This document shows positions 51,747 to 61,380 of a stretch of 64,000 nucleotides of DNA, piece after piece. The notes under the pieces were generated by a model. That model ran no database searches. It had not been told where the DNA came from and worked only from the letters and a program-made list of their open reading frames with translations. The DNA is from Bordetella parapertussis. GTDB taxonomy: Bacteria > Pseudomonadota > Gammaproteobacteria > Burkholderiales > Burkholderiaceae_B. The stretch is from contig CAMBFI010000007.1 in the NCBI GenBank assembly GCA_945865935.1, positions 62,001-126,000 on the forward strand. Direction: 5' to 3'. Position numbers and translations under genes: made by a program. The first letter of the stretch is position 1, and the number at the start of each line of letters is the position of its first letter.

Positions 51747-52711
51747 GAACACTATCTTTATGGATAGCTAGCGCGGCGATAGGCCTGGGGTTATCGCCAG
51801 CAGCTAGCGCGCAATGGACGCCGACCAAGCCGATCAAAATGGTTGTGCCGTATGCCCCTGGGGGTGCGGCTGACTTAACCGCTCGTTTGATGGCAGAGCA
51901 ACTCGGTCTTGCGCTCGGTCAAACCGTGATTGTAGAAAATAGAGCGGGCGGCGGCGGCATTATTGGCGCAGACGTCCTAGCAAAAGCGGTGCCAGATGGG
52001 TACACCATTAGTTTTGGCTCTGATCCGCCGTTCACGATTAACCCGCACCTGCAGAAAGTGCCCTATGACCCGCTCAAAAGTTTTGCGCATGTCAGCTTGG
52101 TCGCAAACTTGCCTTTGGTCTTAGTGGTCAACCCGCAAAAAATGCCAGTAAAAAACGTGGCAGAGCTTGTTGCGTTAGCCAAGGCTAATCCAGGCAAATT
52201 CACAATCGCTTCGTCGGGGAACGGCTCTTCCGGTCACTTAGCCGCGGAACTATTCAAGCATGAGGCGGGCATCAGTCTTGTGCACGTCCCCTACAAAGGG
52301 CAAGCCCCCGCGAATACCGACATGATCAGTGGTCATGTCGATGTGACATTTAGCTCTATCGGCGCGGCCGCACAGCACTTTACCAGTGGGCGTTTAATTC
52401 CCTTGGCCGTGTCGACAAAAGATCGGTTCTCTGGGCTGCCCAACGTACCCGCTTTAGCCGAAACTGTTCCTGGCTTTGATATCGGTGTTTGGTTAGGTCT
52501 GACTTACCCCGTGGGCACGCCACAGGCTGCGATTGATCGCATCAATCAAGAGTCCGACAAGATTCTAAAAACGCCTGCTGTTATCCAACGCTTTGAAAAA
52601 CTGGGCTACGTACCAGTGGGTGGTAAGCCCGAGGCACTAACCAAGCGCGTTGAGACCGACTACCGAACTTTTGGTAATCTAATTCGCGCCAACAACATCA
52701 AAGGCGACTGA
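51743..52711 (+). CDS. Bug-family tripartite tricarboxylate (TTT) receptor
   Basis: A 322-residue periplasmic receptor. The signal peptide ends SPAASAQ. Family motifs are KPIKMVVPYAPGGAADL, ENRAGGGGIIGAD, QKVPYDPLKSF, and HVPYKGQAPANTDMISGHVD. It is co-translated with the cupin and ends at a strong convergent terminator facing another Bug gene. Confidence 0.93.
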   Translation: MRTLSLWIASAAIGLGLSPAASAQWTPTKPIKMVVPYAPGGAADLTARLMAEQLGLALGQTVIVENRAGGGGIIGADVLAKAVPDGYTISFGSDPPFTINPHLQKVPYDPLKSFAHVSLVANLPLVLVVNPQKMPVKNVAELVALAKANPGKFTIASSGNGSSGHLAAELFKHEAGISLVHVPYKGQAPANTDMISGHVDVTFSSIGAAAQHFTSGRLIPLAVSTKDRFSGLPNVPALAETVPGFDIGVWLGLTYPVGTPQAAIDRINQESDKILKTPAVIQRFEKLGYVPVGGKPEALTKRVETDYRTFGNLIRANNIKGD

Positions 52712-52750
52712 GCAGAAGGGGTTTACAGAACATCCTAAACCCCTTCGCTC
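52710..52750. terminator. Bidirectional terminator between two convergent Bug genes
   Basis: A perfect 11-bp arm pair (GAAGGGGTTTA / TAAACCCCTTC) with a 10-base loop, extended by GAGC/GCTC after one bulged base. It starts in the stop codon of the plus-strand Bug gene and ends 9 bp before the stop of the minus-strand one. A T-rich tail is lacking. Confidence 0.7.
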
Positions 52751-52759
52751 GGCGAACCT

Positions 52760-53755
52760 CTAGTTAAGCTTGATGTTGCCATTCTTAATGACGTTCGCCC
52801 ACTTTGTTAGCTCAGCAGGAATGCGCGCCTGTGCCGACGCCGTTGTACCGCCTATCGGAATGATGCCAAGCGTCAACAGCTTTTCCTTTACATCGGCCTG
52901 TTGAAGGACGGCATTGGTCTCCCGGTTGAGCAAGTCTACGATATCTGCTGGGGTACCCGTGGGCACGAACAGTGTGTAGTTCGTTGCCGTTTCATAGCCA
53001 AGCAGTCCTGCCTCGGCCATCGTCGGTACATCGGGCAACATGGGCACTCTTGTGCGTGTCGCAACAGCCAACGCGCGAACCTTTCCTGACTTGATATGCG
53101 GCAAGTGTGCAGGCATGCTGTCGACTGACATCTGTACACGCCCTGACATTAAGTCGGGTAAAAACTGCGTCGTGCCTTTATAGGGTACGTGCACAAGATC
53201 GACACCGGCCATCTGCTTAAACATCTCGGCATTGAGGTGCTGTGAGCCTCCCACCCCCGATGAGGCATAACTCAATTGCCCGGGATTCGCTTTGGCGAAC
53301 GCGATAAGCTCTTGGAGATTCTTAACCGGCAAGTCAGCATAGACGACCAAGCCCACCGTCCCAAAAGCGACTTCGACAACGGGTATGAAATCGCGCTTCA
53401 TATCAAACCCAAGATTCTTATGTACGTGTGGCGCAATCGCGTAGTCGGTGATGCTCCCCAACATAATGGTGTATCCATCCGCTGGGCTCTTTGCAAGCGC
53501 ATCTGCCCCGATCGTCGCGCCAGCACCAGGGCGATTCTCAACTGCGATCGTTTGTCCGATACGCACCGAGAGACGTTCGGCCACTAGGCGCGCTACGGTA
53601 TCCACCCCACCGCCAGGCGGATACGGAGCAATCATCTTGATTGGCTTGTTGGGATAAGACTGCTGAGCGAATGCACGCACTGATGTGCCGAGTAGTGGCC
53701 CACCAGAAATCACGGCAATAGCAGAGATCAAACGACGACGAATCAATTGAGACAT
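52760..53755 (-). CDS. Bug-family tripartite tricarboxylate (TTT) receptor
   Basis: A 331-residue receptor from the ATG at 53753-53755 (AAAGGAG upstream). The N-terminus LIRRRLISAIAVISGG ending VRAFAQQ could be a Sec or twin-arginine signal. Family motifs are KPIKMIAPYPPGGGVDTV, ENRPGAGATIGAD, HVPYKGTTQFLPDLMSGRVQ. It lies 13 bp downstream of another Bug gene on the same strand, so two receptors are co-expressed without a permease. Confidence 0.93.
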   Translation of the reverse strand: MSQLIRRRLISAIAVISGGPLLGTSVRAFAQQSYPNKPIKMIAPYPPGGGVDTVARLVAERLSVRIGQTIAVENRPGAGATIGADALAKSPADGYTIMLGSITDYAIAPHVHKNLGFDMKRDFIPVVEVAFGTVGLVVYADLPVKNLQELIAFAKANPGQLSYASSGVGGSQHLNAEMFKQMAGVDLVHVPYKGTTQFLPDLMSGRVQMSVDSMPAHLPHIKSGKVRALAVATRTRVPMLPDVPTMAEAGLLGYETATNYTLFVPTGTPADIVDLLNRETNAVLQQADVKEKLLTLGIIPIGGTTASAQARIPAELTKWANVIKNGNIKLN

Positions 53756-53768
53756 GGAACACGCTCCT

Positions 53769-54749
53769 TTAGTCAATCTGTAATTTCAAATCGCCGATCA
53801 ACCCACCCCAGACTCTTGCTTCACTCTCAGCGCGTTTCTGAATATCCGCAGGTGTGCCAGGAATCGGGAAGAGGAACTGGTCATTCAGTTTTTGCGCAAT
53901 CGGCGGATCCGTTAGGAATTGATTCACCGCTGCAGAGATTTTTTTCGTCACGGCAGCGTCCATTTTTGCTGGACCTATCAAGGCATACCAGCCGGGAAGC
54001 GCTGGCATATTCGGTGCCAGTTCTTTCAGAAGCGGCACATCGGCTAATTGGGCGGAGCGGCTTTCGCCAGACTGCGCTAAGGCGATCACCTTGCCTCCTT
54101 TGATTTGGCTCAGGCCTGTCGCGGTCGTGACAGTCATCAAATCTGCCTCGCCCGCAACCACAGCCATCAAGGCAGGTCCCGAGCTCTTGTAAGGAATATG
54201 GCGGATCTTGATGCCGGATCTCAAGCCAATCATCTCACTATAAAGATGGGTCGAGTTTCCGACGCCGGCACTTGCAAACTTCACGACATCAGGCTGAGCC
54301 TTCGCCTTCTTAATCAAATCACTCCATGATTTGATGCCACTGTTCACGCTTGCTACAAGAACAAAGCCAGCATCTGCAACAGGAGAGATGAACGTGAAAT
54401 CCTTCAAGGGATCAAACGGTACGTTCTTGTATAGAAATTGGTTGAAACTCACCAAAGAAACGCTAGTCAGCATAAGCGTATAGCCATCAGGTTGTTCACG
54501 CTGCACAAGCTGCGAAGCGATGATGCCATTTGCGCCGGGTCTGTTATCGACGACAACGGATTGCTTCAAAGATTTCGACATATGCTCAGCGAGCATGCGC
54601 CCAACTAAGTCCGCACCCGAACCTGGCGCCTGCGGAATCACAAGCTTGATCGGACGCGACGGGTACTCCTGACTATTTGCGAGATTCACAACAGTCGCGG
54701 ACCACACACACACAACAGACGCAAACAAACGACGGAATACTTTTTGCAT
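53769..54749 (-). CDS. Bug-family tripartite tricarboxylate (TTT) receptor
   Basis: A 326-residue receptor whose signal peptide ends TVVNLANSQ. Family motifs are RPIKLVIPQAPGSGADLV, DNRPGANGIIASQ, YKNVPFDPLKDF, and HIPYKSSGPALMAVVAGEAD. It is divergent from the CocE-type hydrolase at 54845 with 95 bp between, so both may be regulated together. Confidence 0.92.
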   Translation of the reverse strand: MQKVFRRLFASVVCVWSATVVNLANSQEYPSRPIKLVIPQAPGSGADLVGRMLAEHMSKSLKQSVVVDNRPGANGIIASQLVQREQPDGYTLMLTSVSLVSFNQFLYKNVPFDPLKDFTFISPVADAGFVLVASVNSGIKSWSDLIKKAKAQPDVVKFASAGVGNSTHLYSEMIGLRSGIKIRHIPYKSSGPALMAVVAGEADLMTVTTATGLSQIKGGKVIALAQSGESRSAQLADVPLLKELAPNMPALPGWYALIGPAKMDAAVTKKISAAVNQFLTDPPIAQKLNDQFLFPIPGTPADIQKRAESEARVWGGLIGDLKLQID

Positions 54750-54844
54750 TTAAGTCATCCTAACGAGTAAGCAAAGTTTAGTTACTAGGGTAATTTCCAT
54801 TTACTGCATATAGTACGGGTTATCTAAATATAAAGCGATCAATC

Positions 54845-56677
54845 ATGTCTGACAACGATGTACTCAGCCGCGCCTGGAACGTTACCCCTTCCGAATATCT
54901 CGCCAAGCGTCCCGCCACCTACACAATCGGAACGCCCGTTTCAAGGTATCTCACGATGCCCGATGGCGTGCGACTGGCAATCGATGTTTATCTTCCTGAG
55001 AGCCCAACACTCAAACCGGGGACGCGCTTCCCGACGGTTGCCGTGCTGACACCTTATTACAGGCGCTTTAAAGTCACTGGCCCCGGTGCTGAGCCGTCAC
55101 CCAATATTGCAATCTATCGGGATTTCTTTATCCCTCGCGGTTATGCCGTGATCACGGTCGATGTGCGTGGCACCGGGGCCAGCTTTGGAACACGTGATTG
55201 CTTTCGGTCTCCGCGAGAGCGTGAGGACTATCGCGAAATTGCAAATTGGATCGTCGCCCAGCCTTGGTCTAACGGCGCGATCGGCTCCACCGGGATTTCG
55301 TACCTGGGTGCTGCCGCATGCTTTTTAGCAAGCACGGGTCATCCAGCAGTCAAAGCGATTGCGCCGTTATTTTCTGTGCACGACACGTACGCTGATCATG
55401 TCTTTCCAGGTGGCATCAAATGCACGACCGTCACTGAAAATTACGATGATCTGGTTTCGGCCTTAGACCTCGATAGGCGTGACCTGTTGCAGCCCTACCC
55501 TTACTTTAATGACAAACGCTATGCAGGCCCTCAACCGGTGGATGAGGATCAGGATGGCGCGCTATTAGCGCAAGCACTCGTGCAACACCAAGATAGCTTT
55601 CGGATGCGTGACTTAGCACCTGAATTTGCGTTTCGAGAAGAAGCCGCATCGCACGACCCCAACATGCATAGCGGCTCGTTCAGCCCGTATTGGTATTTGG
55701 GCCAAGTGCCTGGTCAAGTCAACATACTTTCTGTGTCAGGCTGGTATGACGGCAGTGCTTTTGCAAACGGTTCAATCGCTCGTTTCTTGAGTAACCCCGG
55801 TGCAGATAACCGACTACTGCTTGGCCCATGGGATCACGGCGCGCGCACCAATGGCTCACCATGGCGTGGCGGCGGCTCAAAACCTGAGTTCCAGATCTTG
55901 GCTGAAGTCTTACGCTTTTTTGATGAGCACTTGGCAGGGATGGATACCGGAATCAAAAACGAATTGCCCGTGCATTTTCACACTCTGCACGAAGAGAAAT
56001 GGCAAGCAGCCGCGACCTGGCCACCACACGCAAAAAGCACGCGTTTATTTTTTGCCGACAAGGGCCAACTTCTACCTCAAGCGCCAAGCGCAGCATCCAC
56101 CGCGCCCTATCAAGTGAGTTTTTCAACAAACACCGGGCAGCACAGCCGCTTTGAGCGTCTTGGCGCTTTGCCCGTTGAAGACTACTACGACGATTGGAAT
56201 GCACACGAAAAACGCTTACTTTGTTTCTCGACAGAGCCCACAAACAATGCGCTTGAACTCTCGGGCCATTTAACTGTGCAACTCCGTGTGTCTAGCTCAG
56301 AGCATGATGCGAGTGTGTTTGTCTATATTTCTGAAGTCGATCAAGCTGGTCGCTCTTGGTATATCACTGAAGGCAGCTTGCGCCTGCTGCATCGTGCCGA
56401 GGCCAAACCGCCAGCAAGCTACAACGCCAACTGGGTCTATCGAAGCTTTCACCGCGAACAGGCAAAGCATATGCAGCCCGGTGTGTTTGCTGACGTGAGA
56501 TTTTCTTTGCTACCGATTTCTTGGACCTTACAGCCGGGTAGCCGTCTGCGTGTTTCAATCGCTGGTACGGATGCAGAACATTTTGCCCAAGTGCCACACG
56601 GTCGCCCGCCCTTGCTGAACTTTGCGCTAGGCGGAGAAAACGGATGCTTTATTGACGTACCGTATAGAAACGAGTGA
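54845..56677 (+). CDS. CocE/NonD-family hydrolase (X-Pro dipeptidyl-peptidase S15 fold)
   Basis: A 610-residue cytoplasmic serine hydrolase (no signal peptide). The N-terminal alpha/beta domain has MPDGVRLAIDVYLPE, VDVRGTGAS and nucleophile GSTGISYLG (Ser152). A cap is followed by LLLGPWDHGART carrying the catalytic histidine, then the jelly-roll domain (LTVQLRVSSSEHDASVFVYISEVD). Such enzymes cleave esters or amides, including glutaryl and acyl amides. It is divergent from two Bug receptor genes. Confidence 0.9.
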   Translation: MSDNDVLSRAWNVTPSEYLAKRPATYTIGTPVSRYLTMPDGVRLAIDVYLPESPTLKPGTRFPTVAVLTPYYRRFKVTGPGAEPSPNIAIYRDFFIPRGYAVITVDVRGTGASFGTRDCFRSPREREDYREIANWIVAQPWSNGAIGSTGISYLGAAACFLASTGHPAVKAIAPLFSVHDTYADHVFPGGIKCTTVTENYDDLVSALDLDRRDLLQPYPYFNDKRYAGPQPVDEDQDGALLAQALVQHQDSFRMRDLAPEFAFREEAASHDPNMHSGSFSPYWYLGQVPGQVNILSVSGWYDGSAFANGSIARFLSNPGADNRLLLGPWDHGARTNGSPWRGGGSKPEFQILAEVLRFFDEHLAGMDTGIKNELPVHFHTLHEEKWQAAATWPPHAKSTRLFFADKGQLLPQAPSAASTAPYQVSFSTNTGQHSRFERLGALPVEDYYDDWNAHEKRLLCFSTEPTNNALELSGHLTVQLRVSSSEHDASVFVYISEVDQAGRSWYITEGSLRLLHRAEAKPPASYNANWVYRSFHREQAKHMQPGVFADVRFSLLPISWTLQPGSRLRVSIAGTDAEHFAQVPHGRPPLLNFALGGENGCFIDVPYRNE

Positions 56678-56714
56678 CATCCGAGATCTTTGACTACGTT
56701 CACTCACACGCGCC

Positions 56715-56763
56715 GCTGGCACTGTTGTCTTAACTTTATTTATTTTTTGCCAACAGTGTCAGC
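56715..56763. terminator. Long inverted repeat across the end of the GntR gene
   Basis: Thirteen-bp arms (GCTGGCACTGTTG and CAACAGTGTCAGC, one mismatch that can pair as G-U) flank a 23-base AT-rich loop. The right arm overlaps the last codons of the GntR gene and the left arm lies between it and the convergent CocE gene. It probably acts as a bidirectional terminator. Confidence 0.55.
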
Positions 56764-57383
56764 AAATCAGCCCGTACTGTTTCAATGTGTTTGACTAGCA
56801 AATCACAGGCTGGCTTAATTTTTTTCAATTTAGCCGCTTCAATTAAATTTGCATGTTCTTTTTCTGCGCGTTTGCGAGCCGCATTTGAAGAAAGCTGGAC
56901 ACGTGTGTAGCGATCACTTTTTTGAAGTAAAGCTGCAACCATTGCAGCAGTTTGCGGCAACTCGGCGCGACCATACAGCGTTGTATGCAATTCCGTGTTT
57001 AGCTTTCCCCACTGGGTTAAGTCTGCGTCTCTGATTGCAATCCCAAACTTTTTCTGAATCTCATCTAAGGCGGCAAAATCCGATTCAGTCAGTTTCTGTA
57101 TGGAATCCTCAAAGAGCCGAGCCTCCAGAAGTTTGCGCAAGTCAAACACATCATTAATCTCGGCACGCGACAGGCTCGTGACCACAGCGCCTTTGTGCGG
57201 GATCATTTGAATCAAACCCTCCGCCTCGAGCTGAATCAACGCCTCTCTCACCGGAATCCTACTCGCCCCAAAAGCTGTGGCTAGCGCGTCTTGGCGCAGC
57301 TGTGCCCCAGCCTCGTGGATACCGCTCAGAATATCTTGTCTGAGCTTATCCGCAATGGCGTTGGCTACGGTTTTGTGTTTCAT
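56736..57383 (-). CDS. GntR-family regulator (FadR/FCD subfamily)
   Basis: A 215-residue regulator from the ATG at 57381-57383 (GGAA upstream; an ATG at 57413 is possible). The winged HTH is RQDALATAFGASRIPVREALIQLEAEGLIQMIPHKGAVV, followed by a helical FCD domain (HTTLYGRAELPQ, DLLVKHIETVRADLL). It is divergent from the TRAP/DapA operon starting at 57498 and is its likely repressor. Confidence 0.92.
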   Translation of the reverse strand: MKHKTVANAIADKLRQDILSGIHEAGAQLRQDALATAFGASRIPVREALIQLEAEGLIQMIPHKGAVVTSLSRAEINDVFDLRKLLEARLFEDSIQKLTESDFAALDEIQKKFGIAIRDADLTQWGKLNTELHTTLYGRAELPQTAAMVAALLQKSDRYTRVQLSSNAARKRAEKEHANLIEAAKLKKIKPACDLLVKHIETVRADLLTLLAKNK

Positions 57384-57428
57384 GATTCCAGCAGTATTAG
57401 ATGTAACCCTCATTTTATGGGATATTTC

Positions 57429-57456
57429 TTGACTTGCATATTTTATACAATATACA
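57429..57456 (+). promoter_or_regulatory. Candidate promoter/operator of the TRAP operon
   Basis: TTGACT (57429-57434), a 16-base spacer and TATACA (57451-57456), about 42 bp before the dctQ ATG. The spacer and -10 region hold repeated TATACAA units (57444-57457), which a GntR repressor could recognise. Confidence 0.5.
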
Positions 57457-57497
57457 ATTTATAGCATTAAGTTTTACTTATGCATACAGGTCAAGTC

Positions 57498-58133
57498 ATG
57501 CAAAACATCACGACAGAACAAGCGCGTGCAATACCGACCCCACCGATTGCTGTACGCGCCGTGCTGGCAACGTCAAAGACAACCCTCACTGTCGAGAGAT
57601 GGTTAATCACGGGGCTGATGTTTTTACTGACCTTCCTCATCCTGCTTAATATTATTACCCGCTACAGCGGGGCATCGCTTTATTGGGTTGATGAGTCCGC
57701 CGTCTATTCCGTCGTTTGGCTCACCTTTATTGGCGGCTCTGCCATGACGCGGTTACGTATGGATTTTGCAGTTGAAATGCTGACTGACAAACTGTCCGCT
57801 TCCTATAAAAAAATCGCAAAAATTACCGCTGGCCTAGGTATTGCCATTTTTTCAATTGCGCTGGCATGGATGTGCCTACTCTGGTTTGATCCGATTGGCT
57901 TTGCCCAAGCAGGCTTCGAGCCAAAGGCCTTTGCGGCCAAGTCTTTTAACTTTCTCTATACAGAACGAACGCAAACACTAAATTGGCCAAGCTGGGCCGT
58001 GTATCTGATCATTCCAATATTCTCGATAACGATGGTGATCCATAGCGTAGCGAATCTGCTCGAGGACATGGGTTTCGCGCAGGTATCGAAGTTTAAAGAG
58101 TTTGGTCTAAACAATGCAGAGAGTGTCAACTAA
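57498..58133 (+). CDS. TRAP transporter small permease (DctQ family)
   Basis: A 211-residue protein with four hydrophobic segments from the ATG at 57498 (AGG upstream; an ATG at 57480 would add six residues). Family features are LNIITRYSGASLYWVDESAVYSVVWLTFIGGSAMTRLRMDF. It is the first gene of a second TRAP operon, in the order Q-M-P, unlike the P-Q-M order at 5.6-8.5 kb. Confidence 0.9.
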   Translation: MQNITTEQARAIPTPPIAVRAVLATSKTTLTVERWLITGLMFLLTFLILLNIITRYSGASLYWVDESAVYSVVWLTFIGGSAMTRLRMDFAVEMLTDKLSASYKKIAKITAGLGIAIFSIALAWMCLLWFDPIGFAQAGFEPKAFAAKSFNFLYTERTQTLNWPSWAVYLIIPIFSITMVIHSVANLLEDMGFAQVSKFKEFGLNNAESVN

Positions 58134-58135
58134 TC

Positions 58136-59401
58136 ATGATGACTCTTTCTGCGTTCTTAATCATGATGCTTGTCGGGATCCCGATTGGCATTTGCCTATG
58201 CTTAGGGGCCTTGGCCTACATCATTGACTCCGGTAATCCGCTACTGTTTTCAAACTATCCACTACAGCTGTTTGGCGGTGTAGATAGTTATGGCTTGATC
58301 GCTATTCCTCTATTCATTCTGATTGGCGAAATCATGAATGGCGGCGGCATTACCCAGCGTATCGTCAATCTCGCCATGGCTTGTGTCGGTGCTTTAAAGG
58401 GCGGCCTGGCATACGTCAACATTCTGGCCAACATGCTGGTTTCCTCAATCTTGGGGTCGGCAACCGCTCAGGTTGCCATCATGTCGCAAATCATGGTCCC
58501 AGAGATGGAAAAAAAGGGATACGACAAAACCTTTGCCGCCGGACTCACCGCTTATGGCGGCATGCTTGGGCCCATCATCCCACCTTCAGTGATGTTTGTG
58601 GTGTACAGCACGCTCGCACAGGTCGCTGTCAGCGATATGCTCATCGCAGGAATTATCCCTGGGCTCATCCTAACGCTCATGTTCTTTTTCATCATCATGG
58701 TGATGGGATTTTTCTATAACTATCCTCGCGGTGAAAAACAATCGCTTAAAGAGCGCTTCAGTATCTTCCTTGACGCCTCCCCCACTCTATTGATTCCAAT
58801 TGTTATTGTTGGATCGATTCTGTCTGGTCTAGCGAACCCCACTGAATCGGCAGCAGTCGGATCCATCGTAGCCGCCTTAGTAGGACGCTATTGGACTCGC
58901 GAATTTGATTTTTCTCAGCTACCAAAAATGATGCTGCGCGCTGGCATCTATTCAGCGATTGTTTTATTTTTAGTGGCGGCCGCCGCAGTGTTCTCGTGGG
59001 TGTTGATCTACGGAAAAATCCCACTCATGATCGCCGAGAGCATTAAGAATGTAGCGACCAGTCCGATTGCGTTTCTATTGATTGTTAGCGTGGCGCTATT
59101 ACTGATCGGAACGGTCATTGATGGAATTCCCGGACTCATCATGGTTGTCCCAATCTTGTTACCGATCGCGACAGGCGTCTACGGGATCGATCCGAGACAC
59201 TTTGGTGTGGTGGTCGTTATCAACTTAGTTCTCGGGCTACTCACCCCGCCTGTAGGCTTGTGCTTTTTTGTTGCGTCCGCTGTAACAGGTGCAAAACCTG
59301 GCCCTATGTTTATCGTCACGATTCCATTTTTTATCGTTTCATGTTTATTGCTCGTTTTACTTTGTTTTTATCCAGAAATTTCAACCGTGTTATTGAAGTA
59401 A
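58136..59401 (+). CDS. TRAP transporter large permease (DctM family)
   Basis: A 421-residue membrane protein with about 12 helices. Visible features are YGGMLGPIIPPSVMFVVYSTLA, NPTESAAVGSIVAAL and LLTPPVGLCFFVASAVTG, all family hallmarks. It starts 2 bp after the dctQ stop. With the receptor at 59427 it imports an unidentified carboxylate. Confidence 0.93.
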   Translation: MMTLSAFLIMMLVGIPIGICLCLGALAYIIDSGNPLLFSNYPLQLFGGVDSYGLIAIPLFILIGEIMNGGGITQRIVNLAMACVGALKGGLAYVNILANMLVSSILGSATAQVAIMSQIMVPEMEKKGYDKTFAAGLTAYGGMLGPIIPPSVMFVVYSTLAQVAVSDMLIAGIIPGLILTLMFFFIIMVMGFFYNYPRGEKQSLKERFSIFLDASPTLLIPIVIVGSILSGLANPTESAAVGSIVAALVGRYWTREFDFSQLPKMMLRAGIYSAIVLFLVAAAAVFSWVLIYGKIPLMIAESIKNVATSPIAFLLIVSVALLLIGTVIDGIPGLIMVVPILLPIATGVYGIDPRHFGVVVVINLVLGLLTPPVGLCFFVASAVTGAKPGPMFIVTIPFFIVSCLLLVLLCFYPEISTVLLK

Positions 59402-59426
59402 TTCACATTGCGTAAAGGAGATTGAA

Positions 59427-60410
59427 ATGAATATCACACGTCGTCAAGTCATCATCGGTGGTTCAGCCTTAATGATGGGTACACCTGGCATGCTACTGGC
59501 TCAAACCAAGCAATTGCGTCTTGGAATTTTGACGCCAAACGGCCACCCTTGGAACGTCGCCGCTGAAAAAGTGGCAGTGAGTCTTAAAGAACAAACGAAC
59601 GGGCGTCTCAACTTAACCGTCTTCGCCTCGGGTCAGTTAGGTAACGAAGGTGCAATGCTTCAGCAAATGCAGTCAGGTGCCCTGGATATGGGCTGGATCA
59701 TGGCGGCCGAACTCGGCTCACGTGTGCCTACCATTGCTGCAATTACCGCACCCTACATCGTTGACTCAACCGACAAAATCGCAAAGCTCGTGCGGCACCC
59801 TGTGGCCATGAAACTGTTGGATGTTCTGCCTGCTGAAACCGGAACGATCGGTCTCGCTTGGGGGATTACCGGTATGCGCGCTATTTTCGCAGCAAAAGAT
59901 ATCAATAAAATTGCAGACATCAAAGGCATGAAACTGCGTATCAATCCAACGCCTGCCTACCGAGATTTTTATCAATTACTGGGCGCAGCGCCAACACCCG
60001 TTGCAACGCCACAAGTGTTTGATGCGATGTCTAACGGACAAGTAGACGGACTTGAGGCTGACTTAGAGTTTTCGTGGAACCAACGCTTTGACAAAGTTTC
60101 AAAATCGATTCTTCAGATGAATGCGATTTTCATGCCTGTTGTCGCCTTGGTATCCGGTCGCTTCTGGCAAGGCACTCCCGCTGCAGATCGCGAGTTAATC
60201 ACCAAAGCCGTACGTGCCGCCCTTGATGTCCAAGTCGACCAAATAGCTCTAAACGAACCTAAGCTGATTGAGCAATTTAAAGCGACCAAGATCCCCTTCC
60301 GCTACGCAAACGCAGCAGACGCGCAATCCGTGATTGCTGACTACGACAAGATTTGGCTACCTAAAGCACCGATCTTGGCTGAGCTCAGAAAAGTTGGCAA
60401 AACACTGTAA
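59427..60410 (+). CDS. TRAP transporter solute-binding protein (DctP family, Tat signal)
   Basis: A 327-residue receptor. The N-terminus NITRRQVIIGGSALMMG is a twin-arginine signal, so it is exported folded. Family segments are ASGQLGNEGAMLQQMQSGALDMG, IKGMKLRINPTPAYRDF, and DAMSNGQVDGLEADL. AAAGGAGA precedes the ATG. It follows dctM by 25 bp. Confidence 0.92.
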   Translation: MNITRRQVIIGGSALMMGTPGMLLAQTKQLRLGILTPNGHPWNVAAEKVAVSLKEQTNGRLNLTVFASGQLGNEGAMLQQMQSGALDMGWIMAAELGSRVPTIAAITAPYIVDSTDKIAKLVRHPVAMKLLDVLPAETGTIGLAWGITGMRAIFAAKDINKIADIKGMKLRINPTPAYRDFYQLLGAAPTPVATPQVFDAMSNGQVDGLEADLEFSWNQRFDKVSKSILQMNAIFMPVVALVSGRFWQGTPAADRELITKAVRAALDVQVDQIALNEPKLIEQFKATKIPFRYANAADAQSVIADYDKIWLPKAPILAELRKVGKTL

Positions 60411-60436
60411 TTCACTCCTTTTGAAAAGCTTCTGTC

Positions 60437-61369
60437 ATGACAAATAATGTTTTCCTAGGAGTCATTCCTGCGCTGATGACCCCTTGCACACCAACACGTC
60501 AACCCGATTTTGATGCGTTAGTACGTAAGGGGAAAGAGCTCGTAGAGGCCGGCATGTCTGCGGTCGTCTATTGTGGCTCGATGGGCGACTGGCCTCTGTT
60601 GACTGATGAACAACGCATGCAAGGGGTCGAGAGCCTGACCAAAGCGGGCGTGCCCGTGGTGGTCGGGACCGGCGCGCAAAGCCCCAAGCGCGCGGCAGCA
60701 CTTGCCGCGCATGCGGCGCGATCCGGTGCAAAGGGACTGATGGTGATCCCTCGCGTCTTGTCACGTGGAACGTCTTTGGCCGCGCAGCGGGCTCACTTCG
60801 AAGGAGTCCTTCAGGCGGCGGCTGGTCTTCCAGCCGTTATCTACAACAGCCCGTACTATGGGTTTGAGACACGTGCTGACTTGTTCTTTGAACTTCGCAA
60901 GAAGTATTCAAATCTTGTGGGGTTTAAAGAATTTGGTGGCGCTGCCTCATTGCGCTATGCGGCAGAGCACATCATTGGTCAGGATCCAGGTGTCTCTTTA
61001 TTAGTAGGTGTAGATACCCAAGTTGTACATGGTTATATCAACTGTGGTGCTGTCGGGGCAATTACGGGCATTGGCAACATCTTGCCCAAAGAGGTATTGC
61101 ACTTGGTGGATCTGTGCAAGAAAGCAGCCAAGGGGGACTCAGTTGCGCGAGGCCGTGCAGCTGAGCTTGATAATGCGCTCGGTGTACTATCTTCTTTTGA
61201 TGAAGGTGTAGATTTAGTTTTGTACTACAAGTACTTGATGGTTCTTGAGGGCAATCCTGAATACACACTACACTTCAACGAGACGGACGCCTTGTCACCG
61301 AGTCAGCGCCATTATGCAGAAACACAATTGCGCTTGTTTAAAACTTGGTATCAAGCCTGGGCGAAGTAG
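60437..61369 (+). CDS. DapA-family (dihydrodipicolinate synthase/NAL) lyase
   Basis: A 310-residue Schiff-base TIM-barrel enzyme. The catalytic lysine is Lys164 (VGFKEFGG) and the tyrosine is Tyr136 (VIYNSPYYG), so the standard machinery is complete. The usual GTTGE loop reads GSMGDW. Being last in the TRAP operon, it most likely cleaves or dehydrates the imported keto or sugar acid rather than making lysine precursors. It ends just before a strong terminator. Confidence 0.88.
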   Translation: MTNNVFLGVIPALMTPCTPTRQPDFDALVRKGKELVEAGMSAVVYCGSMGDWPLLTDEQRMQGVESLTKAGVPVVVGTGAQSPKRAAALAAHAARSGAKGLMVIPRVLSRGTSLAAQRAHFEGVLQAAAGLPAVIYNSPYYGFETRADLFFELRKKYSNLVGFKEFGGAASLRYAAEHIIGQDPGVSLLVGVDTQVVHGYINCGAVGAITGIGNILPKEVLHLVDLCKKAAKGDSVARGRAAELDNALGVLSSFDEGVDLVLYYKYLMVLEGNPEYTLHFNETDALSPSQRHYAETQLRLFKTWYQAWAK

Positions 61370-61380
61370 TTTCTCGCCAA

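Noticed and set aside
60437-61369. Biosynthetic dapA
   Set aside because: Its operon with a TRAP transporter and GntR regulator and its altered substrate loop point to catabolism.
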